Shown: piece after piece, positions 24,664 to 33,368 of the stretch
Layout of the letters: each line of letters opens with the position of its first letter
Numbering within the stretch: position 1 is the stretch's first letter
DNA from: Eubacterium sp.
GTDB lineage: Bacteria; Bacillota; Clostridia; Lachnospirales; Lachnospiraceae
Assembly (NCBI GenBank): GCA_017433615.1
Contig: JAFRGW010000034.1
Span: 1-64,000, forward strand
Direction of reading: 5' to 3'
Length of the DNA stretch: 64,000 nucleotides
The notes under the pieces: generated by a model
The model's input: only the letters and a program-made list of their open reading frames with translations
Database searches by the model: none
Told to the model about the DNA's origin: nothing
Position numbers and translations under genes: made by a program

Positions 24664-25740
24664 ATGAAGCAGTATAAGGGAATGATCTTCTGCATGACTG
24701 CCGCACTGATCTTTTCGGGCTGCGGACATGCGGGAAGCCGTGCGGACAGCACAGATGCCGGCGGGCATAATAAAGCATTTTCTGTTTCTGTGGCAGAAGG
24801 ACAGTCTCTTTGGTGGGACTATACAAACGTCAGTGAAGTACCGGAGCTGCCAGGTGCCCGCATTGCCATTGTGGCGAAAGATATGGATCTGGATTACTGG
24901 AAGGCGGTCCGTGAGGGCGCGGAACTGGCGGTCGATGAAATAAATGAAAAGTTCGGCTTTGAAGACGACGACAAAATCGTGCTGACCATGGAGGGATCCG
25001 GGGACGGTGCAGACGTTGAGGCCCAGGTAAACCAGATTGATACGGTACTCGCAGAGAATCCGGCGGCACTTTGCATCGCGGCGGTCGATGTGGAGTCTTG
25101 TGCGCCGCAGCTGGAGGCGGCTGCGGATAACAAGATTCCGGTCATTGCGCTGGAATCCGGTGTGGAGAATCCGCTGCTGACGGCAGCCTGTGAGACGGAT
25201 AATTTTGCCGCGGCACAGAAGGCAGTACAGGAACTCTGCACCGCCATTCAGGACAGCGGGGAAATCGTGCTGGTGACGCATTCGGCCGCCTCAAAAACAG
25301 CGAAGGAGCGGCTTGGCGGATTTTTGTGGGAGATTTCTGCGCACCCGGATATCAAAGTGGCAGCCAACCTTGTGCAGAATGAGACAGACAGCATTGAGAC
25401 GATGGTAAATGCCGCGCTGGAGCTGCACCCGGATTTGAAGGGAATATTCTGTACGAATGAGCAGACGGCTGCTGAGACACTGCAGACGCTTGAAAAGCTG
25501 GGCCGGGAGGATCTGGCTGTGGTCGGATTTGATGCCGGCAAGGTGCAGCGGGAGGCGGTCGAAGCAGGCAGAGAATATGGTCTGATCTGCCAGAATCCGA
25601 GAGGCATGGGATATGTATCTGTCGTAGCTGCCGTTCATGCGGCTGCAGGGGAAAAAATTGACAAATACATTGATACAGGTTACTGCTGGATCGATCAGAA
25701 TAATATCAATGAAGAGAGCAGTGCTGTATACCTGTACTGA
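24664..25740 (+). CDS. Orphan sugar-type (LacI/RbsB fold) solute-binding lipoprotein
   Basis: A 358-residue secreted lipoprotein: short N-terminus, lipobox IFSGC with Cys about residue 20, then a periplasmic-binding-protein-like I fold (ARIAIVAKDMDLDYWKAVREGAE ... IPVIALESGVE ... VVGFDAG). Such proteins bind sugars or related small molecules at the cell surface. ATG at 24664 chosen for its spacing to ACAGG; an upstream TTG is less likely. No permease or ATPase lies nearby, so it may serve a distant importer or a sensor kinase. It follows the candidate giant RNA by 137 bases. Confidence 0.85.
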   Translation: MKQYKGMIFCMTAALIFSGCGHAGSRADSTDAGGHNKAFSVSVAEGQSLWWDYTNVSEVPELPGARIAIVAKDMDLDYWKAVREGAELAVDEINEKFGFEDDDKIVLTMEGSGDGADVEAQVNQIDTVLAENPAALCIAAVDVESCAPQLEAAADNKIPVIALESGVENPLLTAACETDNFAAAQKAVQELCTAIQDSGEIVLVTHSAASKTAKERLGGFLWEISAHPDIKVAANLVQNETDSIETMVNAALELHPDLKGIFCTNEQTAAETLQTLEKLGREDLAVVGFDAGKVQREAVEAGREYGLICQNPRGMGYVSVVAAVHAAAGEKIDKYIDTGYCWIDQNNINEESSAVYLY

Positions 25741-25851
25741 TCTGCCGCAGGGGAAAGCATATCCGGCAGATTTTCACAGGATAAAACAGGTCTCGTATGA
25801 CTGAAGTCACGGGAATCCTGCTTTGAAGATTGAAGATAAGGGGAGTATCAG

Positions 25852-28347
25852 GTGAAAACAGGAACATTCAGAAAGCTGGTGATCCGGCTTGTGATCCTGG
25901 CAGCCGTCGTGGCTGCCGCAGCGGGCGTGATTATATTTGCCAGAGGACGCACTTCCGGAAAAAAAGAAGAAGTACATACGGAGACATTCGGGATGCCGGA
26001 ACTTCCGGTTATGTGGATCCGACTCGGGGAGCGGTCTGTCAATCCGATGTACGGGTACCAGAGTGAACAGGATCTTACTTCGCGCAGAACATCACTGACC
26101 CTGCTGGCGGCGGACCGTCAGTTTGGTGTGCAGGTAGATCCTTATGGAAAGAAAATCACTGCGATCCGCTATGAGATCACATCGCTTCTGGATGGTGCAT
26201 TTGTAGAAAACGGAACCGCGGACGGACTGACAGAAACGGAAGGGCTGTTTGCGGCGGATATTCATATATCAACGCCGATTCTGATGGATCAGGAATATGC
26301 GATCTGTTTTGCAGTGGACATGGAAGATGAAGACGGCGAAAACGGAAGAACGGTGTATTATTACACGCGGATTGTCCAGAAGACGGGCACAAATCTGGAG
26401 GCATATCTTGCGTTTGCGGATCGCTTTTACCGTGCATGCATTACGAAAGATGATTCTGTGGATATTGCATCCTATCTTGAGTCAGAGTCCTCTTCTGCGA
26501 AGAATACCTATGCGGATACGACCATCAAGTCCAGTCTGGATCAGGTGACCTGGGGAGATCTGGAGCCGGAGCTGTTCGAGGAGGCAATTCCGGACGTGAA
26601 GGAGATCAATGTCGAGACAGCGAGCTTTGTCTACGACTACATCATCACATCCACAGATGCGGACGGTAACAAAGAGTATTACAATGTGCATGACTTCTAC
26701 CGGCTGCGTACCAATCAGGGTGAGATACTCCTGATTGATATGGACCGGACAGCGGAGCAGATTTTTGATGCGTCCCATGCGTCCTATGTTGATAAGCAGA
26801 TCAACCTCGGTGTCCGCAATCCTGACAGACTGCAGTATCTGGTGAGTGCCGGTCAGGAGCGGGTGGCATTTGTCTCCGGAAGTGATCTTTGGCTGTATGG
26901 TACAGAGGATGCACCGGCGACCTGTGTATTTACCTTCCGGAGTGAAGCGGAGCCGGACCGGCGCTCAGAAAACCGGAATTCACATATCCGGATCTGCAGC
27001 GTAACGGATGACGGGGAAGTTACATTTGTCGTTTACGGATATATGGCGGCCGGGCAGCAGGAAGGTACTTCGGGTGTCGCTGTTTATCAATACAGCGAAG
27101 AAGAAAACCATCTGACGGAGAAGTATTTCATATCCTCTGTTCTGGATCCGGAAGTCCTCAGCTATTCGGTCGAAAAACTGTCTTACGTAAACGGACAGAA
27201 CCAGCTGTACCTGTTTACAGGAACGCAGATTCTCTGCACAGATCCGGAGACGGGAGAGGTGTCGGTTGTGCAGGATGCAGTTGATGACAGCTGTATCGGC
27301 GTCTCTGAGGATCAGCAATACGTTGCCTGGATGGATGAAATGGACAGTTATGATTCTTCAGGCGTGACGGTGCTCAATACCAATAATGGCAGTACGCGCA
27401 AAATCAGTGCGCCGGACGGGGAAAAGATTCAGATCATCGGATTTTTCAACCAGGATCTGGTATATGGTCTCGCGCGGGATGAAGATATTACCACCGATGC
27501 GGTCGGCAACCGGACCTTCGGGATGTACAGAATCTGTATTGAAGATCCGAATGGATCGCTGCTGAAGGCATACGGTGCGAATGAGAGCTTCTTCACCGAG
27601 GAGACCTGGGACGGCGATAATCTGGAACTGGTGCTTTCGCGCAAGAACGGAAACAGTTTTGTTCCGAGCGGAAATGATCATATTATCAACAATGATACAG
27701 ATGGGGATCAGAAGATTCAGCTGGAAACAACCATAAATAAACGCTGCGGCCAGCAGGTGCTGCTGCCGTTTGGCGTCAGTTCTGATGCAGATACCCGCGT
27801 GCGGGGCGCAGATCTGGTTGTTTCGGATAATCTGCTGCAGAATGTGCTGGAGATACCACAGTCTGAGAAAGAGCGGTATTACGTCTATGCAGGCGGAAAG
27901 CTCGCGGAAGTGGTTGAGGACAGCAATCAGGCCCTCCGGAGCGCGGATGAAATGCGCGGGATCGTTGTTGATCACACGCAGAAATATGTCTATGAGCGCG
28001 GCAACTGGAGCGGCGGCAACATGATCGATCCGGAGAAAATTCCGTATGACCTGCTCGTCCCGCCGATGGATGCGGCCGCCATCCAGCAGATCATCGGAGA
28101 CGAATACGCCGTGCTTAATTACAGCGGCTGTTCTGTCGAGAGCATCCGCTATCAACTGAGCCGCGGCTACGCAGTGGCAGCAAAAATGACAGAGAAACAG
28201 AATGTTCTTCTTATCGGATATGACATTTACGAGAATTTGTGGTATTATGATCCGCAAAAAGGCGAAGCAAAGGCGCTCGGCAGCGAAGATGCCGAGAAAC
28301 TGTTCGCAGAGCAGGGAAATTTGTTCGTGAGCTATTATAAGTTATAA
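25852..28347 (+). CDS. Large membrane-anchored extracellular protein of unknown function
   Basis: An 831-residue protein with GTG start after GGGGAG. One N-terminal membrane span (about residues 8-30) and a basic cytoplasmic tip, then over 780 residues outside. The region about 300-640 has repeated beta-strand-turn units (SGSDLWLYGT, QNQLYLFTGTQILCTD, YVAWMDEM) that suggest a beta-propeller. The last 60 residues (GYDIYENLWYYDP near 795) resemble the end of a C39-like papain fold, but the catalytic His position looks lost, so it may be a binding domain. No family recognised with certainty. It stands alone between the lipoprotein and asnS. Confidence 0.75.
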   Translation: MKTGTFRKLVIRLVILAAVVAAAAGVIIFARGRTSGKKEEVHTETFGMPELPVMWIRLGERSVNPMYGYQSEQDLTSRRTSLTLLAADRQFGVQVDPYGKKITAIRYEITSLLDGAFVENGTADGLTETEGLFAADIHISTPILMDQEYAICFAVDMEDEDGENGRTVYYYTRIVQKTGTNLEAYLAFADRFYRACITKDDSVDIASYLESESSSAKNTYADTTIKSSLDQVTWGDLEPELFEEAIPDVKEINVETASFVYDYIITSTDADGNKEYYNVHDFYRLRTNQGEILLIDMDRTAEQIFDASHASYVDKQINLGVRNPDRLQYLVSAGQERVAFVSGSDLWLYGTEDAPATCVFTFRSEAEPDRRSENRNSHIRICSVTDDGEVTFVVYGYMAAGQQEGTSGVAVYQYSEEENHLTEKYFISSVLDPEVLSYSVEKLSYVNGQNQLYLFTGTQILCTDPETGEVSVVQDAVDDSCIGVSEDQQYVAWMDEMDSYDSSGVTVLNTNNGSTRKISAPDGEKIQIIGFFNQDLVYGLARDEDITTDAVGNRTFGMYRICIEDPNGSLLKAYGANESFFTEETWDGDNLELVLSRKNGNSFVPSGNDHIINNDTDGDQKIQLETTINKRCGQQVLLPFGVSSDADTRVRGADLVVSDNLLQNVLEIPQSEKERYYVYAGGKLAEVVEDSNQALRSADEMRGIVVDHTQKYVYERGNWSGGNMIDPEKIPYDLLVPPMDAAAIQQIIGDEYAVLNYSGCSVESIRYQLSRGYAVAAKMTEKQNVLLIGYDIYENLWYYDPQKGEAKALGSEDAEKLFAEQGNLFVSYYKL

Positions 28348-28395
28348 AATGAGTCTGGCAGAGAAAGCGCCCGTTTACAGGATGCCATTTTCAAA

Positions 28396-28422
28396 GGAGA
28401 CAAGGGACGGTTCTCTGTCTCC
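28396..28422 (+). repeat. Interspersed palindromic repeat family B, copy 1
   Basis: GGAGACAAGGGACGGTTCTC then TGTCTCC, a 27-bp imperfect palindrome. Near-identical copies form the ends of the element at 50435-50588. Located between the 831-residue protein gene and asnS. Confidence 0.82.
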
Positions 28423-28469
28423 GCGAGAATCATGGATTGAAGAATACATATAGAGGGAGAATACAAAAT

Positions 28470-29864
28470 ATGGAAAAGCTGGTAACGGTTAAGGAATTGT
28501 TCAGGGAGAGAGAGAAATTTATCGGGAAGCAGGTTCAGGTCGGCGGCTGGGTACGCAGCATCCGCGATTCGAAGACGTTTGGTTTCCTGGTTCTGCATGA
28601 CGGCTCATTCTTTGACACCCTGCAGGTTGTTTACAGTGATAAGCTGGAGAATTTTGCGGCGGTTTCAGCGCTCGGCGTAGGCGCAGCTGTCATCGTCAGA
28701 GGTACACTGGTGGAGACACCGAATGCAAAGCAGCCGTTTGAGATCCAGGCGGATGAGGTTGTCTGCGAGGGCACTTCTGCGCCGGACTATCCGCTGCAGA
28801 AAAAACGTCATTCCGTAGAGTTTCTCCGGACGATCCCGCATCTGCGTCCGCGCACGAACCTGTTCCAGGCGGCTTTCCGTGTGCGTTCTCTGACAGCCTA
28901 TGCGATCCACAAATTCTTCCAGGAGCGAGGATTTGTTTATGTACATACGCCGATTATTACCGGAAGTGACGCGGAAGGCGCCGGCGAAATGTTCCAGGTT
29001 ACGACCATGGACATGGACCAGATCCCGCTGACAGAAGACGGCAAGGTGGATTACACACAGGATTTCTTCAAACACAAAACAAGCCTGACGGTCAGCGGTC
29101 AGCTGAACGGTGAGACCTATGCACAGGCATTCCGCAATATCTATACGTTCGGTCCGACATTCCGCGCAGAAAACTCCAACACCACCCGCCATGCGGCAGA
29201 GTTCTGGATGATCGAGCCGGAGATGGCATTCTGTGATCTGGAAGGAGATATGGAGATCGCGGAGGCAATGCTGAAATACGTCATTCGCGACGTCATGGAG
29301 CAGGCGCCAGAAGAGATGGCGTTCTTCAACCAGTTTGTTGACAAGGGACTGATTGACCGCCTGAATCACGTACTGGAATCCGATTTTGGTCATGTGACCT
29401 ATACGGAAGCAATTGAACTGCTGGAAAAACACAACGACAAGTTTGATTACAAGGTCAGCTGGGGCTGCGATCTGCAGACAGAGCATGAGCGCTATCTGAC
29501 AGAGGAACTGTTCAAGAAACCGATCTTTGTCACAGATTATCCGAAGGAGATCAAGGCGTTCTACATGAAGCAGAATCCGGACGGAAAGACCGTTGCAGCT
29601 ATGGACTGTCTCGTGCCGGGCATCGGAGAGATCATCGGCGGCAGCCAGCGTGAAGAGGATTACGACAAGCTTGTAACCCGCATGCAGGAACTGGGTCTGG
29701 ATCTGGAAGAGTACGGATTCTATCTGGATCTGCGCCGCTTCGGCACCACCCGCCATGCAGGATTCGGCCTCGGTTTCGAGCGCTGCATCATGTATCTGAC
29801 AGGCATCGGCAACATCCGCGACGTGCTGCCGTTCCCGCGCACCGTCGGACATTGCGATCTTTGA
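28470..29864 (+). CDS. asnS: Asparaginyl-tRNA synthetase
   Basis: A 464-residue class IIb synthetase that charges tRNA-Asn. OB-fold anticodon domain at residues 15-115 ([18 protein letters not shown]), then the class II core: motif 1 [15 protein letters not shown], motif 2 [25 protein letters not shown] and motif 3 [15 protein letters not shown]. The NTTRH and FWMIEPE details fit AsnRS rather than AspRS. Start set at 28470, nine bases after AGAGGGAGA; an earlier TTG is not supported. No T-box leader is visible upstream. A strong terminator follows. Confidence 0.96.
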   Translation: MEKLVTVKELFREREKFIGKQVQVGGWVRSIRDSKTFGFLVLHDGSFFDTLQVVYSDKLENFAAVSALGVGAAVIVRGTLVETPNAKQPFEIQADEVVCEGTSAPDYPLQKKRHSVEFLRTIPHLRPRTNLFQAAFRVRSLTAYAIHKFFQERGFVYVHTPIITGSDAEGAGEMFQVTTMDMDQIPLTEDGKVDYTQDFFKHKTSLTVSGQLNGETYAQAFRNIYTFGPTFRAENSNTTRHAAEFWMIEPEMAFCDLEGDMEIAEAMLKYVIRDVMEQAPEEMAFFNQFVDKGLIDRLNHVLESDFGHVTYTEAIELLEKHNDKFDYKVSWGCDLQTEHERYLTEELFKKPIFVTDYPKEIKAFYMKQNPDGKTVAAMDCLVPGIGEIIGGSQREEDYDKLVTRMQELGLDLEEYGFYLDLRRFGTTRHAGFGLGFERCIMYLTGIGNIRDVLPFPRTVGHCDL

Positions 29865-29910
29865 TCCTTCCTGTCAGGCATCGCGATTGAAAATGTTATA
29901 TGCCATACCG

Positions 29911-29939
29911 GAAGCAGCCCCTGCAGGGCTGCTTCTTTT
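29911..29939 (+). terminator. Rho-independent terminator of asnS
   Basis: GAAGCAGCCC and GGGCTGCTTC form a perfect 10-bp stem around CTGCA, followed by TTTT. Confidence 0.92.
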
Positions 29940-30022
29940 ATGTTCTCCTTGCTTTAAAAGTCCGAATACTTTGTGCGTTTTCAATAGTTCTTGATTATTT
30001 ATGCCATGCTGTCTGAATATAT

Positions 30023-30051
30023 TTTACAATTCGACGCTTTCCTGTTATAGT
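30023..30051 (+). promoter_or_regulatory. Promoter of the DUF975 gene
   Basis: TTTACA at 30023-30028, 17-base spacer, TATAGT at 30046-30051; start codon at 30094 after GGGAGG. Confidence 0.7.
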
Positions 30052-30093
30052 TGTATTATTGGTAAGAAGCAATGAGTTGGGAGGTGTGGCAGT

Positions 30094-31035
30094 ATGTGGA
30101 CAAGGAGAAATGTTAAGAGGCGCGGCAGAAACGCAATGCGCGCGAATTACTGGAAAACGGTTCTGGTCAGCCTGATCCTGATGTTTGTTCTGGGCGGCGC
30201 ATCAGGTGCGTCGGGTGCCGGAAGCAGCGCAGCAGCAGCCGCGTCCGGCACGGGCAGTGCGATACAGAGCCAGAGTCAGGCGCAGTCCGGGGATGTTTAT
30301 GAGGGCGTGTTTTCAGAAGATCCGTTAGCGGATGAAAGCAGCGGCATCGATACATTGCCGTCGAGCCCGGAAGCGGTCATTACCGAAGTGCCGGATATTG
30401 TTATAAAGCATATGCCCGGCGGAATTAAAAATATCCAGATTCCGGAAGAAAAGAAGATGACGGTTCTGATCGTTCTCTGTGTGTTATTCCTGATTATCCT
30501 TGCGATTGCGATTGTGATTGATGCGTTCCTGTTCAATCCGCTGGAAGTGGGAATCCGCAGATTTTTCTTTATGAATATGCGCGGTCCGGCAGAGATCAAA
30601 GAAGTTGCATATGGGTATGATCACAAATATCTGAAAAATGTCAAAGTGATTTTCCTGCGGGATCTGTGCCTGTTTCTGTGGTCACTGCTTCTGATCTTCC
30701 CGGGAATCATTAAATCATACTCCTACCGGATGGTTCCCTACATTCTGGCAGACCAGCCGGAGCTGACGCGCAAGGAGATCTTTGCACTCAGCAAGAAGCT
30801 GATGCATGGAAACAAGTGGAAAGCTTTTGTTCTGGATCTGTCCTTTATCGGGTGGTACATCCTGAGCGTGCTGACTCTGGGAATTTTGCATATCTTCTTT
30901 GTCGCGCCGTATAAGAACATGACTGACGCGGCACTCTATGAGAAACTGATGTACGGACGGAAAAATAATGGGGGCCTTCAGACGGTTCCAATGATCGCGG
31001 AAGATGACGAAGAGGATGAGGAAACAGGGCTTTAA
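30094..31035 (+). CDS. DUF975 family integral membrane protein
   Basis: A 313-residue membrane protein. After a basic start (MWTRRNVKRRGRNAM, family-like) and a first span, a polar Ser/Ala/Gln-rich loop of about 90 residues faces one side; spans follow near 130-155, 190-215 and 245-270. The central FFFMNMRGPAEIKEVAYGYD and LLLIFPGIIKSYSYRMVPYILAD blocks are typical of DUF975. Function unknown; members are often in stress or bacteriocin-resistance neighbourhoods, but nothing here supports that. Own promoter at 30023. Confidence 0.88.
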   Translation: MWTRRNVKRRGRNAMRANYWKTVLVSLILMFVLGGASGASGAGSSAAAAASGTGSAIQSQSQAQSGDVYEGVFSEDPLADESSGIDTLPSSPEAVITEVPDIVIKHMPGGIKNIQIPEEKKMTVLIVLCVLFLIILAIAIVIDAFLFNPLEVGIRRFFFMNMRGPAEIKEVAYGYDHKYLKNVKVIFLRDLCLFLWSLLLIFPGIIKSYSYRMVPYILADQPELTRKEIFALSKKLMHGNKWKAFVLDLSFIGWYILSVLTLGILHIFFVAPYKNMTDAALYEKLMYGRKNNGGLQTVPMIAEDDEEDEETGL

Positions 31036-31135
31036 CCTTGAAGAAGCAGGGCGGTTCCTGTGACAGGAGCCTTTTTGGAGCCGGTCCTGAAAAGCCCGCA
31101 AAACCTGACATGAAGATAAGGTTGGTTGATCAAAT

Positions 31136-31939
31136 ATGAGCATCTATGTTTGCGGAGATATCCACGGACAGTACAAATTATATAAAGAAATGCTGGACGA
31201 CATCGGGTTTGGACCGGGGGATCATCTCTTCATCATCGGTGACATGATTGACCGCGGTCCGGACGGCATTAAGATTCTGCAGGATGCCATGTACCGGAGC
31301 AATGTTGCATGCCTGATCGGAAACCACGAGCTGATGATGTATGACAGCATTACAGGCACGGGTGAAACCGGAGAGTTCTGGGCGATGTGGAATAATGGCG
31401 GCGGTGTGACAAGAGACGTTTATAACCGTCTGCCATCCAAGGCACGGAGAGATATTCTGGCTTATCTGGAGAATCTGTATCTGCAGACGGAGCTGAAGCT
31501 GGGAGAACAGACGTGGCTGCTTTCTCATTCATCCTTTCTGAAGGATATGGGCACGATCCGGTGGAAGGATGTCTCCTACCGGGATGTGAACAAGACGGTG
31601 TGGGATTCACCGTGGCGTTCATTCGAGCATGTGCCGGCAGAGAAGTACCGGGAAGACGGACGGTATCATATCATCGGCCATGTTCCCGTACAGAGGATTT
31701 ATGCTGCGAAGCAGCGGGAGCAGGAATTTTTCGGACAGACAACGGAATCTGCCATTGATAAGATCACGCCTGCGGTGCCGACGGCATATATCGATGAAGA
31801 GAATCATCTGATTAATATCGATCTGGGCTGTGCGGCTTATGACCCCGGCAAAACGACGAAACGGGCCGGACTCTGCTGCATGAATCTCTCGGCGTATGCG
31901 GAAGGTGAAGCGGCGAAGGCATTTACATATTACATGTGA
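31136..31939 (+). CDS. PPP-family metallophosphatase (serine/threonine or nucleotide phosphatase)
   Basis: A 267-residue calcineurin-like phosphoesterase with the PPP signature set: CGDIHGQ at the start, IIGDMIDRGPDG near residue 36, LIGNHELMM near 62, and a later GHVPVQR His motif near 182. It binds two metals and cleaves phosphate esters; bacterial members act on phosphoproteins or on dinucleotides such as Ap4A. The ribosome site is weak (AAGGTTGG). It lies 100 bp after the DUF975 gene and may share its transcript; a clear terminator follows at 32026. Confidence 0.9.
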   Translation: MSIYVCGDIHGQYKLYKEMLDDIGFGPGDHLFIIGDMIDRGPDGIKILQDAMYRSNVACLIGNHELMMYDSITGTGETGEFWAMWNNGGGVTRDVYNRLPSKARRDILAYLENLYLQTELKLGEQTWLLSHSSFLKDMGTIRWKDVSYRDVNKTVWDSPWRSFEHVPAEKYREDGRYHIIGHVPVQRIYAAKQREQEFFGQTTESAIDKITPAVPTAYIDEENHLINIDLGCAAYDPGKTTKRAGLCCMNLSAYAEGEAAKAFTYYM

Positions 31940-32025
31940 TAACGATTTAAAACAGGCAAAAAGACGAGTGTATCGAAAAAAAAGACACATCAACCCCGCA
32001 ACAACTAAAAACAGAACACCTTTTC

Positions 32026-32063
32026 GAAAGTTCCCGGCATTCTTTTTCCGGGAACTTTCTTTT
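32026..32063 (+). terminator. Rho-independent terminator after the phosphatase gene
   Basis: Perfect 12-bp stem GAAAGTTCCCGG with CCGGGAACTTTC, 10-base loop, then TTTT. Confidence 0.92.
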
Positions 32064-32172
32064 ATGATGACATCAGTTCAGAAAAGTGATCGGCGGCACA
32101 AGACAGCCGCAGTCAAAGCGAATCACAAACAGTCATCAGTCATTATCGAGCAAATGAAAAGGAGGAGTTACC

Positions 32173-33186
32173 ATGTTAAGAGTTGGTGTTATCGGTGTAG
32201 GTGCAATGGGAACACAGCATTTTCTGCGTATCATGAATAAAATAAACGGTGCAACAGTCACAGCCGTTTCAGATATTAATGAAGTACGTGCAAAAGAAGT
32301 CATCGCGCCGTTTGAGGGTGTCCGCTACATTGCAGATCCGTACGCGCTGATCAACGATCCGGAAGTTGATGCGATCGTAATTGTTTCAATCGATTCCACA
32401 CATGAAGAATACTGTCTGGAAGCAATTAAGCTTGGAAAGTATATCTTCTGTGAAAAACCACTCTCCGCAAGCGCAGAAGGCGCGCGCAAAGTCGTAGATG
32501 CAGAGATGGCAGGCGGAAAGCGTCTGATCCAGATGGGCTTCAACCGCCGCTTTGATCCGGCATATGAAGAACTGAAAAATATCGTCGTATCCGGCAAACT
32601 CGGCGAGCCGCTCGTCGCACACTGTGCACACAGAAATGCAAACTATGCGCCGCAGTATGATGACGTAATCGCTGTTACAGGCACAGCGATCCATGAGATC
32701 GATACCATGAGCTGGCTGGTCGGTGATTATTTCGTAAAGGCACAGTCCATTTTCCCGAAGACATCCCGCCATTCCAAGAATCCGAACCTGCATGATCCGC
32801 AGATCGTTATTCTTACCACAGCTTCCGGCATGGTAATCAACTGCGAGATCTGGACAAACTGCCAGTACGGATATGATATCCGCTGTGAAGTGCTCTGCGA
32901 AGACGGAACGGCAACCCTTCCGCGTCCGGCACGTGTTGATGTCTGCACAGCAAACACGCATTACACCGGAATGACTTCTGACGGACTCGGTTATTTTGCA
33001 GAAGCATATGATCGTGAATTCCAGGCATGGGCAGACGCCTGCAATGAAGGCACCTTCTGCAGCGCGGCAGCATCTGCATGGGACGGATACTGTGCAGCAG
33101 TTACGACAGATGCAGTTTTGAAATCCCAGAAGAGCGGCGGCATCGAGGAAGTTCCGCTGACAGACCGCCCGGAATTCTACAAGTAA
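32173..33186 (+). CDS. iolG: Gfo/Idh/MocA oxidoreductase, inositol 2-dehydrogenase-like
   Basis: A 337-residue NAD(P)-dependent dehydrogenase. Rossmann motif GVIGVGAMG at residues 5-13, the catalytic EKPLS Lys near residue 97, and the substrate-side His in TAIHEIDTMSWL near 175. The nearest functional family by context and layout is myo-inositol 2-dehydrogenase (inositol to scyllo-inosose), because an iolE-type dehydratase and a ribose/inositol-type ABC importer are encoded downstream. Other sugar substrates remain possible. AAGGAGGAG lies at good spacing. A hairpin at 33227 and a new promoter at 33309 separate it from the kinase. Confidence 0.85.
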   Translation: MLRVGVIGVGAMGTQHFLRIMNKINGATVTAVSDINEVRAKEVIAPFEGVRYIADPYALINDPEVDAIVIVSIDSTHEEYCLEAIKLGKYIFCEKPLSASAEGARKVVDAEMAGGKRLIQMGFNRRFDPAYEELKNIVVSGKLGEPLVAHCAHRNANYAPQYDDVIAVTGTAIHEIDTMSWLVGDYFVKAQSIFPKTSRHSKNPNLHDPQIVILTTASGMVINCEIWTNCQYGYDIRCEVLCEDGTATLPRPARVDVCTANTHYTGMTSDGLGYFAEAYDREFQAWADACNEGTFCSAAASAWDGYCAAVTTDAVLKSQKSGGIEEVPLTDRPEFYK

Positions 33187-33226
33187 TCAGTAAACCTGTT
33201 TATCTCTTTTCTACCTATATGTGTTC

Positions 33227-33259
33227 GCAGGCTCCCGGATCAGTGCACCGGGGGCCTGC
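33227..33259 (+). promoter_or_regulatory. Stable hairpin after the iolG-like gene
   Basis: GCAGGCTCCCGG (33227-33238) pairs with CCGGGGGCCTGC (33248-33259) with one G-T pair. No immediate T-run, so terminator or mRNA 3-prime protector is undecided. Confidence 0.55.
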
Positions 33260-33308
33260 AAATGCATGTCTGATGCTTTTTGAGAATTTACTGCAAATTA
33301 TTGGTTTT

Positions 33309-33337
33309 TTTACAGCTTATCCGCATGGTAATATATA
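33309..33337 (+). promoter_or_regulatory. Promoter of the sensor kinase operon
   Basis: TTTACA at 33309-33314, 17-base spacer, TATATA at 33332-33337; the kinase ATG is at 33369. Confidence 0.68.
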
Positions 33338-33368
33338 GTTACAGATCGGTCACAAGAGGATTTAAGAG

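Noticed and set aside
28348..28469. T-box leader for asnS
   Set aside because: The spacer is only 122 bp, holds a family B repeat, and lacks a T-box sequence and specifier loop.
28665..29852. Minus-strand open frame of 395 codons opposite asnS
   Set aside because: Lies wholly inside asnS, without start signals or domain similarity.
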